The position numbers were made by a program, and so were the translations under genes. Shown here in pieces: positions 1-8,400 of a stretch of 9,792 nucleotides of DNA; within the stretch, counting starts at the first letter, position 1; every line of letters begins with the position of its first letter. This DNA is from an uncultured bacterium (lineage in GTDB: Bacteria; Actinomycetota; Actinomycetes; S36-B12). The stretch spans positions 1 through 9,792 of the forward strand of contig CAJBMR010000378.1 of assembly GCA_903954205.1 (NCBI GenBank), written 5' to 3'. The notes beneath the pieces were generated by a model. That model was not told the DNA's origin and did not search any database. It was given only the letters and a program-made list of their open reading frames with translations.

Positions 1-3000
1 GCGGTCTTGAGGACGATGCCCGAAGGGCCGGGAAGCGTGGGGTCGAGCTGGGCGAACGCGTAGCCGTACTCCCGGCCACCGGGTCTGCCACCACCCGCCA
101 TGGGCTCCCCGAACGGGCCGAGCGCCTCTGAGAGGACGCCGCCTTCGGCGCCCGGCACCACCGCACCTTTCGCGTCGGTGGTCACCAAGTACTCGCCGCG
201 GATCCCCGGGTGGTCGACGGTGACGGCACCGGCACTTCGCCACAGCGCACCGCCGGGCAGGAGCACCCGCACCTCGGCGCCGTCGTCGCTCAACACGACC
301 GAGGCAGCAGTGGCCTCCGGCGATGAGTAGCCGAGGCGCCACGTCACCGATGTGGAGTCGTCCTTTGAGCTTTGCACGACGACGCGACCTTGGGCATGGC
401 CAAGCTCCGAGACAACCGCGCCGTCGATGAGCGCACGTGGGAGCCCGCCCCAGTGCCACTCCACGGTGAGTTGGCGGGCATTCGAGGAGGCGGACGTCAG
501 GCGCCCAAGTGCATCCCACGCCAACTCCGCCTTGCCCTCGCCGGCGATAAGCGGATCCGTCGTGCTCACGGGCCGACCGGCACCGTCGTAGCACGTGACG
601 TAATCCGTGCCATCGCGCGAGCCGGATGTGCGATTGAGGTCGCCTCCCGGATCGGGGTAGGCACCGCCGCAGTCGCCACTGGGCGAACCGAAACCGTAGG
701 AGAAGAAGCGCTCCTCCGAGCCGACGCCGGCGATGGACCCCTTCACGGTGAGCTCGGCTCCGGTGAGGCGCCGCGCTTCGTCGTAGGCGTAGGACCACTT
801 GCGGCGAGTCGCTCCCTCGCCTTCCACCTCGGTCACGCGTTCGTCCGCGCGGCCGGCCGAATTGGTCGTGACCTGGTCGCTCACCACTCGCTCGTCGCTG
901 GTCTTGAGCACAGTGGCCTGGACCGTGCCATTGGGCCCATAGCCCCATTCCTGGACGACGCCGCTGCCGTAGGACACGCGGCTGACGAGGCCGCGCGCGT
1001 CGTATTCCACCGCAGCGGCCTCTTGGCCGTTGACAGTCACGGAGACCTCGCGACCGGTGGCATCGTCGAAGGCACGCGAGACCTTGACAAGAGTCTTGCC
1101 GTCCGGGTCGGTGATGGTGCGGCCGACCTGACGGTCGAAGACGTCGTAGGTGAACTCAGTGGTGACGCCATTCAGATCCGTGTACGCCACCAGACGCCCG
1201 AGCAGGTCCGTGGCCGTGCGGCTGGTGCGTGTGCCGATCGCCTCGGAGCCCTGGACCTCGACAGTCGTGGTTGTCACCCTAGGGTCGCCGCCGACAGCGA
1301 TCGTCGCGGACGACTTCTCCACGGCGGTGCCGCCGGCGATGAGGCTTGCGGAGATCGGCGTGCCGTCCGGGGCGTAGGTCGTGCAGGCCAGGTCCCCGCT
1401 CGCGCCTTCTCCGGTGAGAATCGCCGTAGGCCTTCCCGCCGCGTCGTACCAGGTGCTCACTGTGACGCCATCCGTACGCGTCACCGTCCGCACGAGGCCC
1501 GCTTGCACGGCCGCCACCGAGCCAGGGCACGGCGAGGCCTCCGCAGCGCCCTGCACCGGCCAGTACGTCGTCGATGTCGTCCGACCACCCGGTGTCGTGC
1601 CGGTGAGTTTGCGACCCCACTTGTCATCTGCCGACGACGTCGGCTCGTAGGTCGCGGTCGTCGTAAGACCGCCGGGCGCGGTCAGCGACGTCGGATTGCC
1701 CGTCCACGGCTCGGCGTAACTCGTACGCACGACGGGTCGCCCGCCGCGCGGAAGGACGTCGTTGCTCACCGTCCTCGTCTCGACGTTGAAGCCAGGCGTG
1801 ACTCCTGAGAGGGTGTCAAATCGACCGTCACCGCGCGACGCATCTAGCGTGAATGCTGCGCGCCCCCCTTGGGGATTGCGGATGTCGATCCGGAGCTGGT
1901 GCGGCCCCTCCTTCAACTCGAGTTCGCACTCGTCCTTTGTGGTCGTGTCGCACAGACGGTTGTCGACGTACACATCGATCCCACCGTCCGCCGACACAGT
2001 TGGACGCAGGCGCCAGGTGCCCGCCTCCGGGACGGTCCACGACCCCGTCAGGCGGGCGGACCACGCCTTGCCGGGAATGGGCGCCTCGTCCCAGGAATGC
2101 GACAGCTCCTCGATCCACCCGCCCGTCGTATCGGCGCCCGAGAAGTCAGCGCTCGCCCAGTAGACCGCCTCGACCCCTCGCATGGGGTCTCCCGACGCGT
2201 CTTCGTCGAACGTCGCCGTGCTGACGTAGGCCGCATCTTCCTGCCGAGACGGCCCGACAGATCCCGTGCGCCGGCCCTCATCGTCGTAGGTGAAGGCCAT
2301 GCTGCGACCCTCGTAGTCGGTCATCCCCTCGAGTCGCTGCGTGCGAGGATCCCATCGCAGGCTGATGGTCGAGCCGTCCCGATCGTCCCGCTGCTGGGGC
2401 ACCCAGTCATCGGCCGACACCGACATGCGATAGTCCGCGGAGCCCGGCAACCGCGACGACACGGGATCGACGCTGCTCGCCTCCGTCAGGCTCCCCGTAA
2501 CCGTGCCGGCGATGACAGATGCGACAACAGTTGCACCCGAAGCCGACTCCGAGTCAGTGATGACGGGGTAGTCGAAGACGTGGGCGAGTCGTGGGGCGCC
2601 CGGTGCCGGTGCAGGAGCGGCGACGGCAGCGACTCGGCCCTGCTCGTCGTAGACGATCTCCGTGAGCAGATCGACGTCGTCGCGAAGCGAGGGGTCCGCG
2701 GCCGCGGCGGCGCCAGCGATAGCGGAGCGCAGGGTGCTGACGCGACCGGACCGATCCCAGCCGATGCCGAGCGACGTGCCGGCGAAGTCCGGGCCGATGG
2801 CATCGACGATGAGCCCGATCTGCGCGGTCTCGGCCAACGCGACGTAGCCGATCTCCGTGGTAGTGCCGTCCCACCAGCCGATGCGGCATAGCCCGTCAGC
2901 GGGGGGCGCGACGAAGCCCTCCCATGCCTTGCCGCCACAGCCGTACTCGAAGGCGATGGTGCGACCACTCGGATCGCTGACGGAGGTGAGCAATCCCTCC

Positions 3001-3971
3001 GGCGACCAGGTCGCCGTGCCCTTGAGGAGTCCGTCCTCGCTCACCGAGACGGGAAAGCCATCGCGGAATTGCGTGACGGTGCCGTCACGCTCGGTGAGCT
3101 CGAACCGGCCTTCGGCGTAGGTAAGCGTGGGCTGCTCGGATGGCGGGAGGGGAGCTCCACTGGCCCACGACTGCACGTAGACACCCGAGTCGTTGAGCCG
3201 GAACGTCATCGAGCGATCGCGGGCATCGGCAATGTAGACGCTCACGGGAGTGGGATCGCCCGTTGCCTCCAGCGTGGTCCAGCGCGAGACCAGAGGGGCC
3301 GCCATCCGCCAGCCCGGGGGCAGGCCAGGATCTCCCGCGCGGCCGGGTTGGAACTCCATCGAGGCGAACGCGCTCGTGGACACCGTGGCAAACGACCGGC
3401 TGGTCCAGGTGATGCCGGGCACCCCGGTGATGAGGTGGGTGCTCACCCCACCGATGTCGTCGCGAGGGGCGAGGCCCGGCCGCACCGTATCGATGTCGAA
3501 GGTCCAGGGACCCTTCCACTGCGCAGCATCCTTCTCTCGCACCCGCCACGCGTATTGCCGGCCATCCTCAAGAGGGGACGTGACCCAGGAGTCGCGGTCG
3601 GTGCCCTCGGCGATGGGATCACCCTTGCCAGGCTCCTGGCCAGCGGACAGGTCGTAGACCTCGAAGGTCAACTGACCCTCAGCGTCCCTGGGTCGCAGTC
3701 GCGGGGTCGGAGACACGGCGATGCCCGACCCGGTGAGCTCGCTGGGTGGCCAGACCGACGGAGCGGCGGGCCCGTCGGCGGTCGATGACGGAAGCGGACC
3801 CGCATCCTGCGGCGGCCGGAGTCCGTCGGCGGATGCGGTCTCGCCGGTGTCGGAGGACGACTCGACCGGAGCAGGCGGTGCGGGCGAGGGCGGAGCCGAG
3901 GTGCACGCGCCAAGGACAAGGGCACCCGCGACCGCGAGCGCGACCGCGTGATGGACGGCTCGGCGAGGCAT
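1..3971 (-). CDS. RHS/YD-repeat lipoprotein with Fn3-like and PA14-like domains (3' end outside window)
   Basis: The frame is open from the ATG at 3971-3969 to base 1, giving 1,323 visible codons and no stop. Residues 1-23 form a lipoprotein signal peptide (MPRR, hydrophobic stretch, lipobox LGAC, lipidated Cys23). A Pro/Ser/Asp-rich linker runs to about 71. An Fn3-like domain (about 72-165) ends with YAWRV...WKGPWTFDIDTVRP. YD-type repeats follow (e.g. IVYDEQGRV, FTYDDEGRR), then a PA14-like domain (about 603-711; IDVYVDN...LKEGPHQLRIDI). A long YD-repeat tract continues (TWYDAAGRP, WSYAYDEARRL, CYDGAGRP, LAWDALGRL). The visible end aligns just before the RHS core of the plus-strand paralogue, so the core and any effector tail lie left of base 1. 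Known for the family: YD repeats form a hollow beta-shell around a C-terminal payload. Inferred: exported, membrane-tethered, WapA-like or polymorphic toxin. Translation is probably coupled to the upstream lipoprotein; no good Shine-Dalgarno sequence precedes the ATG. Confidence 0.93.
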   Translation of the reverse strand, partial: MPRRAVHHAVALAVAGALVLGACTSAPPSPAPPAPVESSSDTGETASADGLRPPQDAGPLPSSTADGPAAPSVWPPSELTGSGIAVSPTPRLRPRDAEGQLTFEVYDLSAGQEPGKGDPIAEGTDRDSWVTSPLEDGRQYAWRVREKDAAQWKGPWTFDIDTVRPGLAPRDDIGGVSTHLITGVPGITWTSRSFATVSTSAFASMEFQPGRAGDPGLPPGWRMAAPLVSRWTTLEATGDPTPVSVYIADARDRSMTFRLNDSGVYVQSWASGAPLPPSEQPTLTYAEGRFELTERDGTVTQFRDGFPVSVSEDGLLKGTATWSPEGLLTSVSDPSGRTIAFEYGCGGKAWEGFVAPPADGLCRIGWWDGTTTEIGYVALAETAQIGLIVDAIGPDFAGTSLGIGWDRSGRVSTLRSAIAGAAAAADPSLRDDVDLLTEIVYDEQGRVAAVAAPAPAPGAPRLAHVFDYPVITDSESASGATVVASVIAGTVTGSLTEASSVDPVSSRLPGSADYRMSVSADDWVPQQRDDRDGSTISLRWDPRTQRLEGMTDYEGRSMAFTYDDEGRRTGSVGPSRQEDAAYVSTATFDEDASGDPMRGVEAVYWASADFSGADTTGGWIEELSHSWDEAPIPGKAWSARLTGSWTVPEAGTWRLRPTVSADGGIDVYVDNRLCDTTTKDECELELKEGPHQLRIDIRNPQGGRAAFTLDASRGDGRFDTLSGVTPGFNVETRTVSNDVLPRGGRPVVRTSYAEPWTGNPTSLTAPGGLTTTATYEPTSSADDKWGRKLTGTTPGGRTTSTTYWPVQGAAEASPCPGSVAAVQAGLVRTVTRTDGVTVSTWYDAAGRPTAILTGEGASGDLACTTYAPDGTPISASLIAGGTAVEKSSATIAVGGDPRVTTTTVEVQGSEAIGTRTSRTATDLLGRLVAYTDLNGVTTEFTYDVFDRQVGRTITDPDGKTLVKVSRAFDDATGREVSVTVNGQEAAAVEYDARGLVSRVSYGSGVVQEWGYGPNGTVQATVLKTSDERVVSDQVTTNSAGRADERVTEVEGEGATRRKWSYAYDEARRLTGAELTVKGSIAGVGSEERFFSYGFGSPSGDCGGAYPDPGGDLNRTSGSRDGTDYVTCYDGAGRPVSTTDPLIAGEGKAELAWDALGRLTSASSNARQLTVEWHWGGLPRALIDGAVVSELGHAQGRVVVQSSKDDSTSVTWRLGYSSPEATAASVVLSDDGAEVRVLLPGGALWRSAGAVTVDHPGIRGEYLVTTDAKGAVVPGAEGGVLSEALGPFGEPMAGGGRPGGREYGYAFAQLDPTLPGPSGIVLKT
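584..599 (-). repeat. 16-base exact inverted repeat shared with 8709-8724
   Basis: The minus-strand sequence GTCACGTGCTACGACG encodes VTCYD with the last conserved cysteine. It recurs on the plus strand at 8709-8724 within a longer, similar segment (GSRDG…TTDP). Confidence 0.8.
778..797 (-). repeat. 20-base exact repeat shared with the opposite-strand paralogue
   Basis: The minus-strand sequence TGGTCCTACGCCTACGACGA, encoding WSYAYDE of a YD repeat, recurs exactly on the plus strand at 8523-8542 in the equivalent repeat of the paralogue. As DNA it is an inverted repeat flanking the locus. Confidence 0.85.
1836..2165 (-). other. PA14-like domain in the minus-strand RHS protein
   Basis: Residues about 603-711 show the PA14 pattern: VYWASADFSG at the entry, LTGSWTVPEAGTWRLRPTVS, the IDVYVDN turn, and the closing LKEGPHQLRIDI with AFTLDAS. 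Cys674 and Cys682 flank the central loop. PA14 domains are beta-barrels that often bind carbohydrate and are frequently inserted in adhesins and toxins; binding here is inference. Confidence 0.7.
3903..3971 (-). other. Lipoprotein signal peptide, minus-strand RHS protein
   Basis: A basic start (MPRR) is followed by a hydrophobic Ala/Val/Leu segment and the lipobox LGAC. Cys23 is the predicted lipidation site. The following linker contains PAPPAPVESSSDTGE, closely matched in the plus-strand paralogue. Confidence 0.85.
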
Positions 3972-3973
3972 TA
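3969..3973 (-). promoter_or_regulatory. TAATG stop-start overlap (translational coupling)
   Basis: On the minus strand the stop TAA (3973-3971) of the small lipoprotein and the start ATG (3971-3969) of the RHS gene share one base. The preceding bases (…AAGACCAGCAGCAAG) hold no convincing Shine-Dalgarno sequence. Termination-reinitiation by the same ribosome is therefore the likely route for starting the 1,300+ residue protein, which would tie its level to that of the small lipoprotein. Confidence 0.85.
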
Positions 3974-5251
3974 CTTGCTGCTGGTCTTGATGTCCACTGT
4001 CCAGGCGCCGCCGTAGGTGAACGGCGTGCCTGCCTGGTCACACTCGACGGAGAACGTGAGTTGTGACGCGCCGGGCTTCGCGTAGCAAAGGTCATCGTTG
4101 GTGACGGCCTTGGCGACAGGGGGCCCGCTCGTTGGCGACACGTTGGTCAGGTTGAGGGCGACGGAGACGTAGACCTTGGGGATATTCGCGAGGACGGGAG
4201 GGGTCGCGCCCTCGGGGATCTTGCCCCCGTCGCCGGTGTTGGGCACCGACACGCACTCGTACTTCTTGAGCTTCTCGTTGTAGGTGCACTTCTGCGGCTG
4301 GCCCGCTGCATCGACGGTGTAAGCCGGGGTGAGTTGCAGGTTGATCGTGTGTTCGCCGTTGGTCGCAGTGGCGTAGCCACCCAGCACCAGGCCGACGTTG
4401 GGAACGATGAACCGGCCCTCGGGGGATGCCGTGGAATTGGCCCAGATCACTCCGGACGTCTCGGCTCGGCTCACCTTCCACACGATGGAGTTGAGTTGGT
4501 CGTCCTTCGCGCGTGCGGTGAGGTTGATGCGCATGGGCGCTGTCCAGGCGGTCGCCTTGAAGTCGAACTGGCCCTCGTACTGACCGCCGTATCCGCTGGA
4601 CTGCCAGCAGCCGACGGCGGCGTTGCTGCTGGATTCACAAGGGGAGTCGAATTCCAACTTGGTGTAGCCGTCGTTCTCCGCGTCCCATCGAACCGTGACA
4701 TTGCTCTCGAGTGCCTTCTCCGGGCAGTCACCGCCCTGTTCCGGGGTGCCCACGCACTTCCAACTCACCCAGCCATTCGGCTCATCGATGGCGCCGGAAA
4801 CGTCCTGGGTGTGCCCCCAGAAGAAGTCGTTGTCGCCCGATCCTGTCCACTCGCCACCCGAGAAGCTGTAGACCCGACTCCGGTCGTTGCTGATCCGCCA
4901 GGGGATCGCCTTACAGTCCCACTCACCTTCACTGCTGAGGTCCCAAGGATCGGTGGGCCAAAACTTCGCATCCTGCTGCAGGGCCATTCCCGTTGCCGAG
5001 GACTCCTTCCACTGCGAGTCCACCCCGACCCGCTGGATCTTGTTGAGGAGCTGGACATTGGCGGTGGTGTCGAAGTTCCACCTCGACGTACACCTGCTCT
5101 TGTTGTCCACGTACTTCGCCACCTGGCCCGGAGAGGCGGACTCGACCGAGGCCTCGGGGGAGGGCGAGCCGGAGTCCACCGACGCCGTCGGCGTGCAGGC
5201 CGCCAGGACCACGGCCGCTACTCCGGCGAGCATCGTCAATCTGGCGCGCAT
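3971..5251 (-). CDS. Cysteine-rich lipoprotein of unknown family, coupled to the RHS gene
   Basis: This 426-residue protein has a lipoprotein signal peptide (MRARLTMLAG, hydrophobic core, lipobox LAAC, lipidated Cys19), followed by a Ser/Pro/Glu tether. The mature part has ten further cysteines, is rich in Trp, Tyr, Asn and Thr, and has no further membrane segment, so it looks like a beta-rich, disulphide-bonded extracytoplasmic domain. I recognise no catalytic motif or family. The open frame begins at an ATG at 5257, but GGAGG (5262-5258) directly abuts that codon. The next ATG at 5251 has an ideal 6-base spacing, so I chose it. The TAA stop overlaps the ATG of the RHS gene by one base, which implies co-translation and a shared job. 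Plausible roles are a folding or export partner, an anchor, or an immunity-type protein for the RHS lipoprotein. None of these is shown by the sequence. Confidence 0.9.
   Translation of the reverse strand: MRARLTMLAGVAAVVLAACTPTASVDSGSPSPEASVESASPGQVAKYVDNKSRCTSRWNFDTTANVQLLNKIQRVGVDSQWKESSATGMALQQDAKFWPTDPWDLSSEGEWDCKAIPWRISNDRSRVYSFSGGEWTGSGDNDFFWGHTQDVSGAIDEPNGWVSWKCVGTPEQGGDCPEKALESNVTVRWDAENDGYTKLEFDSPCESSSNAAVGCWQSSGYGGQYEGQFDFKATAWTAPMRINLTARAKDDQLNSIVWKVSRAETSGVIWANSTASPEGRFIVPNVGLVLGGYATATNGEHTINLQLTPAYTVDAAGQPQKCTYNEKLKKYECVSVPNTGDGGKIPEGATPPVLANIPKVYVSVALNLTNVSPTSGPPVAKAVTNDDLCYAKPGASQLTFSVECDQAGTPFTYGGAWTVDIKTSSK
5195..5251 (-). other. Lipoprotein signal peptide, small lipoprotein
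   Basis: The sequence MRARL, a hydrophobic core and the lipobox LAAC end at Cys19. The tether that follows (PSPEASVESASPG) resembles the PVESSS tether of both RHS proteins. Confidence 0.85.
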
Positions 5252-5257
5252 TGTCAT

Positions 5258-5262
5258 CCTCC
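5258..5262 (-). promoter_or_regulatory. Shine-Dalgarno GGAGG deciding the start of the small lipoprotein
   Basis: The minus strand reads GGAGG ATGACA ATG. The first ATG (5257) touches the GGAGG and is too close for normal initiation. The second ATG (5251) is 6 bases away and gives a compact signal peptide beginning MRAR. This favours 5251 as the true start. Confidence 0.75.
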
Positions 5263-5292
5263 GGGCGGTCCACTGGGGGCGGGCTTACGTGG

Positions 5293-5298
5293 ATGCTA
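5293..5298 (-). promoter_or_regulatory. Candidate -10 box of the minus-strand operon
   Basis: TAGCAT on the minus strand fits TAnnnT and would place transcription start near 5286. That leaves a leader of about 35 bases carrying the GGAGG ribosome binding site. No good -35 box is visible at the usual distance, so this is tentative. Confidence 0.25.
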
Positions 5299-5348
5299 GG
5301 CGGGCGCGCACCCATTACTCAGGCGATATTCGGTTATCTCACGTGTCG

Positions 5349-5384
5349 TTGAGTGCAGACGTGTGGTCGCCTTAGCCTCCGCAC
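5349..5384 (+). promoter_or_regulatory. Candidate leaderless promoter of the plus-strand RHS gene
   Basis: TTGAGT (5349-5354) resembles a -35 box. It is followed after 18 bases by TAGCCT (5373-5378), which fits the actinobacterial -10 consensus TAnnnT. Counting seven bases from the last T puts transcription start on the A of the ATG at 5385. No Shine-Dalgarno sequence precedes that ATG. Leaderless mRNAs of this layout are common in actinobacteria. The assignment rests on short motifs only. Confidence 0.4.
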
Positions 5385-5444
5385 ATGCGCATTCGCACTC
5401 CCCTTGCCGTCCTCGCCTCCTCCGCCCTGCTCCTGGGAGCCTGC
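5385..5444 (+). other. Lipoprotein signal peptide, plus-strand RHS protein
   Basis: MRIR is followed by a Leu/Ala-rich core and the lipobox LGAC. Cys20 is the predicted lipidated residue, followed by a Pro/Ser/Glu-rich tether containing PAPVESSSESGE. Confidence 0.87.
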
Positions 5445-8400
5445 ACCTCTGCTCCCGAGCCCGCGACAAGCACGTCACCCGCACCGGTGGAATCCTCGTC
5501 AGAGTCCGGGGAGGTAGCAGGGGCCGGAGTCAACGCCGCCGACGTCGAGGCGTGGAAGGCCGGGCCGGTCCCCGCATCCGGCGAGTCAGGCCCGGTCGTA
5601 CCCACGGTCTGGCCGGCCGCCGTCGTGAAGGGATCGGGCACGTCGACGTCGCTGACGCCCACGCTGGTGGCGCCGGGAGTGACCGGCAAGGTCGATGTGC
5701 AGGTCGTGAGCCTCACCGACGGCGGTGGATTCGGAGCTGACGGCGCACAGGAGGCGACCGGAGTCGTCTTCGAGGGGCGAGGTGACGCAGAGGGTACGGA
5801 AATTCCTGCCGAATCCCTGCAACCGGGTGCGACGTATGCCTGGCGCGTGAGCAAAGACGGGCAAGCCTGGGAAGGTCCGTGGGCCTTCAAAGTCGACACC
5901 GTGCGCGCACAGTCGGCCCCGACCGACAGCATGGGCGGCATCGTCGTCAACATGCTCTCCGGCGTGCCCTCGTTCGCCTACGAAAGTCCTACCGTCGCAG
6001 GGGCCCTCGGCGGCGTCTCCATCGGGCTCTTCCACCGCCCCGATCTCTCTGCCGTCCCGGGGCTTCCCGCCGGCTGGGCGTGGGCCCTACCCGGCACCAG
6101 CGCTCTGGAGCTCACCACGTCCAGCGACGCTGCAGATCCCGCAAGCGTGACACTGCAGTTCGGCAACGGCGTCGCGTCCACCTTTGTGCGCACGGAGTCG
6201 GGTGCCTACGTCCCCGGCCTGGCCGACGGCACGATCACGCGCTATTCCGCCGGCGGTCAACTCGTCGCCATCGAGCCCGGCGTCTGGCAGTACACCGCCA
6301 GTGACGGCTCGGTCTCGCGCTATGTCGACGGTCGTCCTGTAGCCGAGTGGTCCGGTGGCAAGCCCGTGGCCGTGATGACGTGGGACTCCTCAGGACGCCT
6401 GACATCGGTCGGCGACGGCGTCTCGCGAACGGCAAGCCTGTCCTTTGCAGGCGACGGCTCATGCCCGGCTGACAGCTGGGGCAACTCGTTTGAGGTCGTG
6501 GACGGGCTGTGGTGCTCGATTACCAACGCCGATGGCTCGGTGACGGCCGTGGGCTACGTGGGCAAGCAGATCGGCCTGATCGCGGACGCAGGTGGAGTCA
6601 GCGTCGGCTTCGGCTGGGATGCCGCCGGCCGGATCTCGGCCCTGCGCAGCATGGACGCCGGCGCCGCAGCCGCCACCGCGGGCGGCGACTGGGCGGGCGC
6701 AGACCTCGCGACGCAGGTCGCCTACGACAAGTTCGGCCGCGTGGCCTCGCTGACCTCCGGCGCGGCCTCCCCGGGCGGTGAGCGCGTGACGCGCAGCTAC
6801 ACCTACCCCACGGACACATCCGGCGACACCCTCGCAGCCTCGGCATCGCAGGTGAGTGGGGGGACCGACAACGGCACGGTCGTGAGCGTCGTGGCCACGT
6901 CGGACACCTGGCAGGTCATCTCGCGCGAGGATGTCTCGGGACGGACCAGTAAGGCCGTCTACGACGAGGCAACGGGGGCGCTGGTCGGGGGCACCGACAG
7001 CACCGGGCGCACCTTCACCATGAAGGTCGATGCCACGACCAAGGTGACGTCATCCATCGGTCCGTACCAGGGCTCCTCCGATGGAGCGATGCGCACGGAC
7101 CGCGTCATGGACGCCACGGCCGTGGATCCGTCCCGCGGTGCCGACTCACCGGTCGAGAGATGGCAGGGCTTGCAGGCGACCGTCTGGGCCAAGGACGCCG
7201 TCACCCCCGAATGGTGGAACGGCGACGTCCTGCGCGGCGGGCTCGCCGCGCGCCTGGACTACCCCGGGCAGTGGAACGCCCAGGCCACGGGCACGTGGAC
7301 GACCGATGAGGGTGGCGAGTGGCTCGTCACCGTGGAGTCGTCCGACAACGTCGCGGTCGACGTGACGATCGATGGCGCTCGCTGCACCGACGCTGAGGGC
7401 AAGGACGGCTGCACCATCAAGCTCGACAAGGGGCCGCACGCGATCGCACTCGCACTCGAAGGTGAGGGCACCGGCTCCTTCGAGATCCGCGCCGGGCGCG
7501 GCAAGGCGGGGGAGATCCCCCTCGAGGCCCTGACGCCCAACTATGGCGCCGCGACCGTCATGGAGGTCAACGACAACGTCGGCCAGCGCAATCTCGGCAC
7601 ACAGTTGTTGGCGGTGTCGCGCCCGTGGGCCGGCTCGCCGGACACCGTCACGACGAGCGGCAGCCTGACCACGGCGATGGCCTACGAGCCCAACGAGCCC
7701 ACGGCGGCCCAGTGGGGGCGCATGGTCTCCAAGACCACGCCCGGCGGCTCCGTGCAGTCGGTCACCTACTACGGCGACAGTGAAGACGCCACGGATCCGT
7801 GCACTCAGCAGTCCTACCCGCAGGCAGGCCTGCCCAAGACGACCACGCGCTACGACGGCGTGACGGTCACGACCGTCTACAACGCGTCGGGGCTTCCCGT
7901 CTCGACGACTACACAGGGCAGTGACGGCGGCGAACTCGCCTGCACGGCGTACGACGTGGCCGGGCGCGCGGTCTCGACATCGTTGAGCACGCTCGACGGC
8001 AAGCAGCTCAACGCCGCGACCGCCACCTACGTATGGCAGGACGGCCTGCTCACGGAGACAGCCACCGCGCAGGAGGGTGATCAGAGCTTCACCATGGTGA
8101 CGGTCACCAATGTGCTCGGGCAGCTCGTCAGCTACACCGACGCCTGGGGCAACAGGACGGACTACGCCTACAGCGCCCAGGGCAACCTCTTGGAGCGGCG
8201 CACGACGCCTCAGGGAGCCGACTCTCCCCTGCTGACCGTCGCCTACGCCTACGACTCAGACGGTCGCCTTGACGCAGTCGCGGCCAACGGCAAGGAACTG
8301 GCCAAGGTGTCCTACGCACAGGACGAACTCGTCTCGAAGATCGCCTACGCCGGGGGCGTGGTGCGTGACTACGCCTACGACTCGGCCGGGGCGGTGCGCG

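Larger units (their letters stand above)
5263..5384. promoter_or_regulatory. Divergent intergenic promoter region
   Basis: This is the only non-coding DNA in the window and the only place where promoters for both transcription units can lie. It contains a relatively AT-rich patch at about 5313-5340 (attactcaggcgatattcgg) in otherwise very GC-rich sequence. It also holds a direct repeat ACGTGT at 5341-5346 and 5359-5364, 18 bases apart, with a partial third copy (ACGTG) at 5287-5291. These could be operator half-sites for a shared regulator, but six-base matches are weak evidence. I see no terminator hairpin here. Confidence 0.6.

Noticed and set aside
372..1808. A 478-codon open frame on the plus strand
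   Set aside because: It lies wholly antisense to the RHS gene, which shows coherent domains and motifs in its own frame. The antisense translation is Arg/Ala/Gly/His-rich with no domain, as expected for a shadow in GC-rich DNA.
1869..2891. A 340-codon open frame on the plus strand
   Set aside because: It is antisense to the PA14-like and YD-repeat part of the minus-strand RHS gene, has Arg-rich low-complexity composition, and has no supporting start context.
5255..5257. ATG at 5257 as start of the small lipoprotein
   Set aside because: The GGAGG touches this ATG directly, leaving no spacer. The ATG six bases downstream has proper spacing. The difference is only two residues, so the protein call is unaffected.
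4334..5299. A 321-codon open frame on the plus strand across the small lipoprotein gene
   Set aside because: The opposite strand has a clear signal peptide, lipobox and ribosome binding site. This frame reads as an antisense shadow ending in the spacer.
5325..5340. GATATT / TTATCT as plus-strand -10 boxes
   Set aside because: They are plausible in an AT-rich patch but have no matching -35 box at the right distance, and they fit less well than TAGCCT at 5373 with TTGAGT at 5349.
5372..5953. A 193-codon minus-strand frame rich in Thr, Ser and Pro
   Set aside because: It is the complement of the plus-strand signal peptide, tether and Fn3-like domain. Its odd composition follows from that coding sequence.
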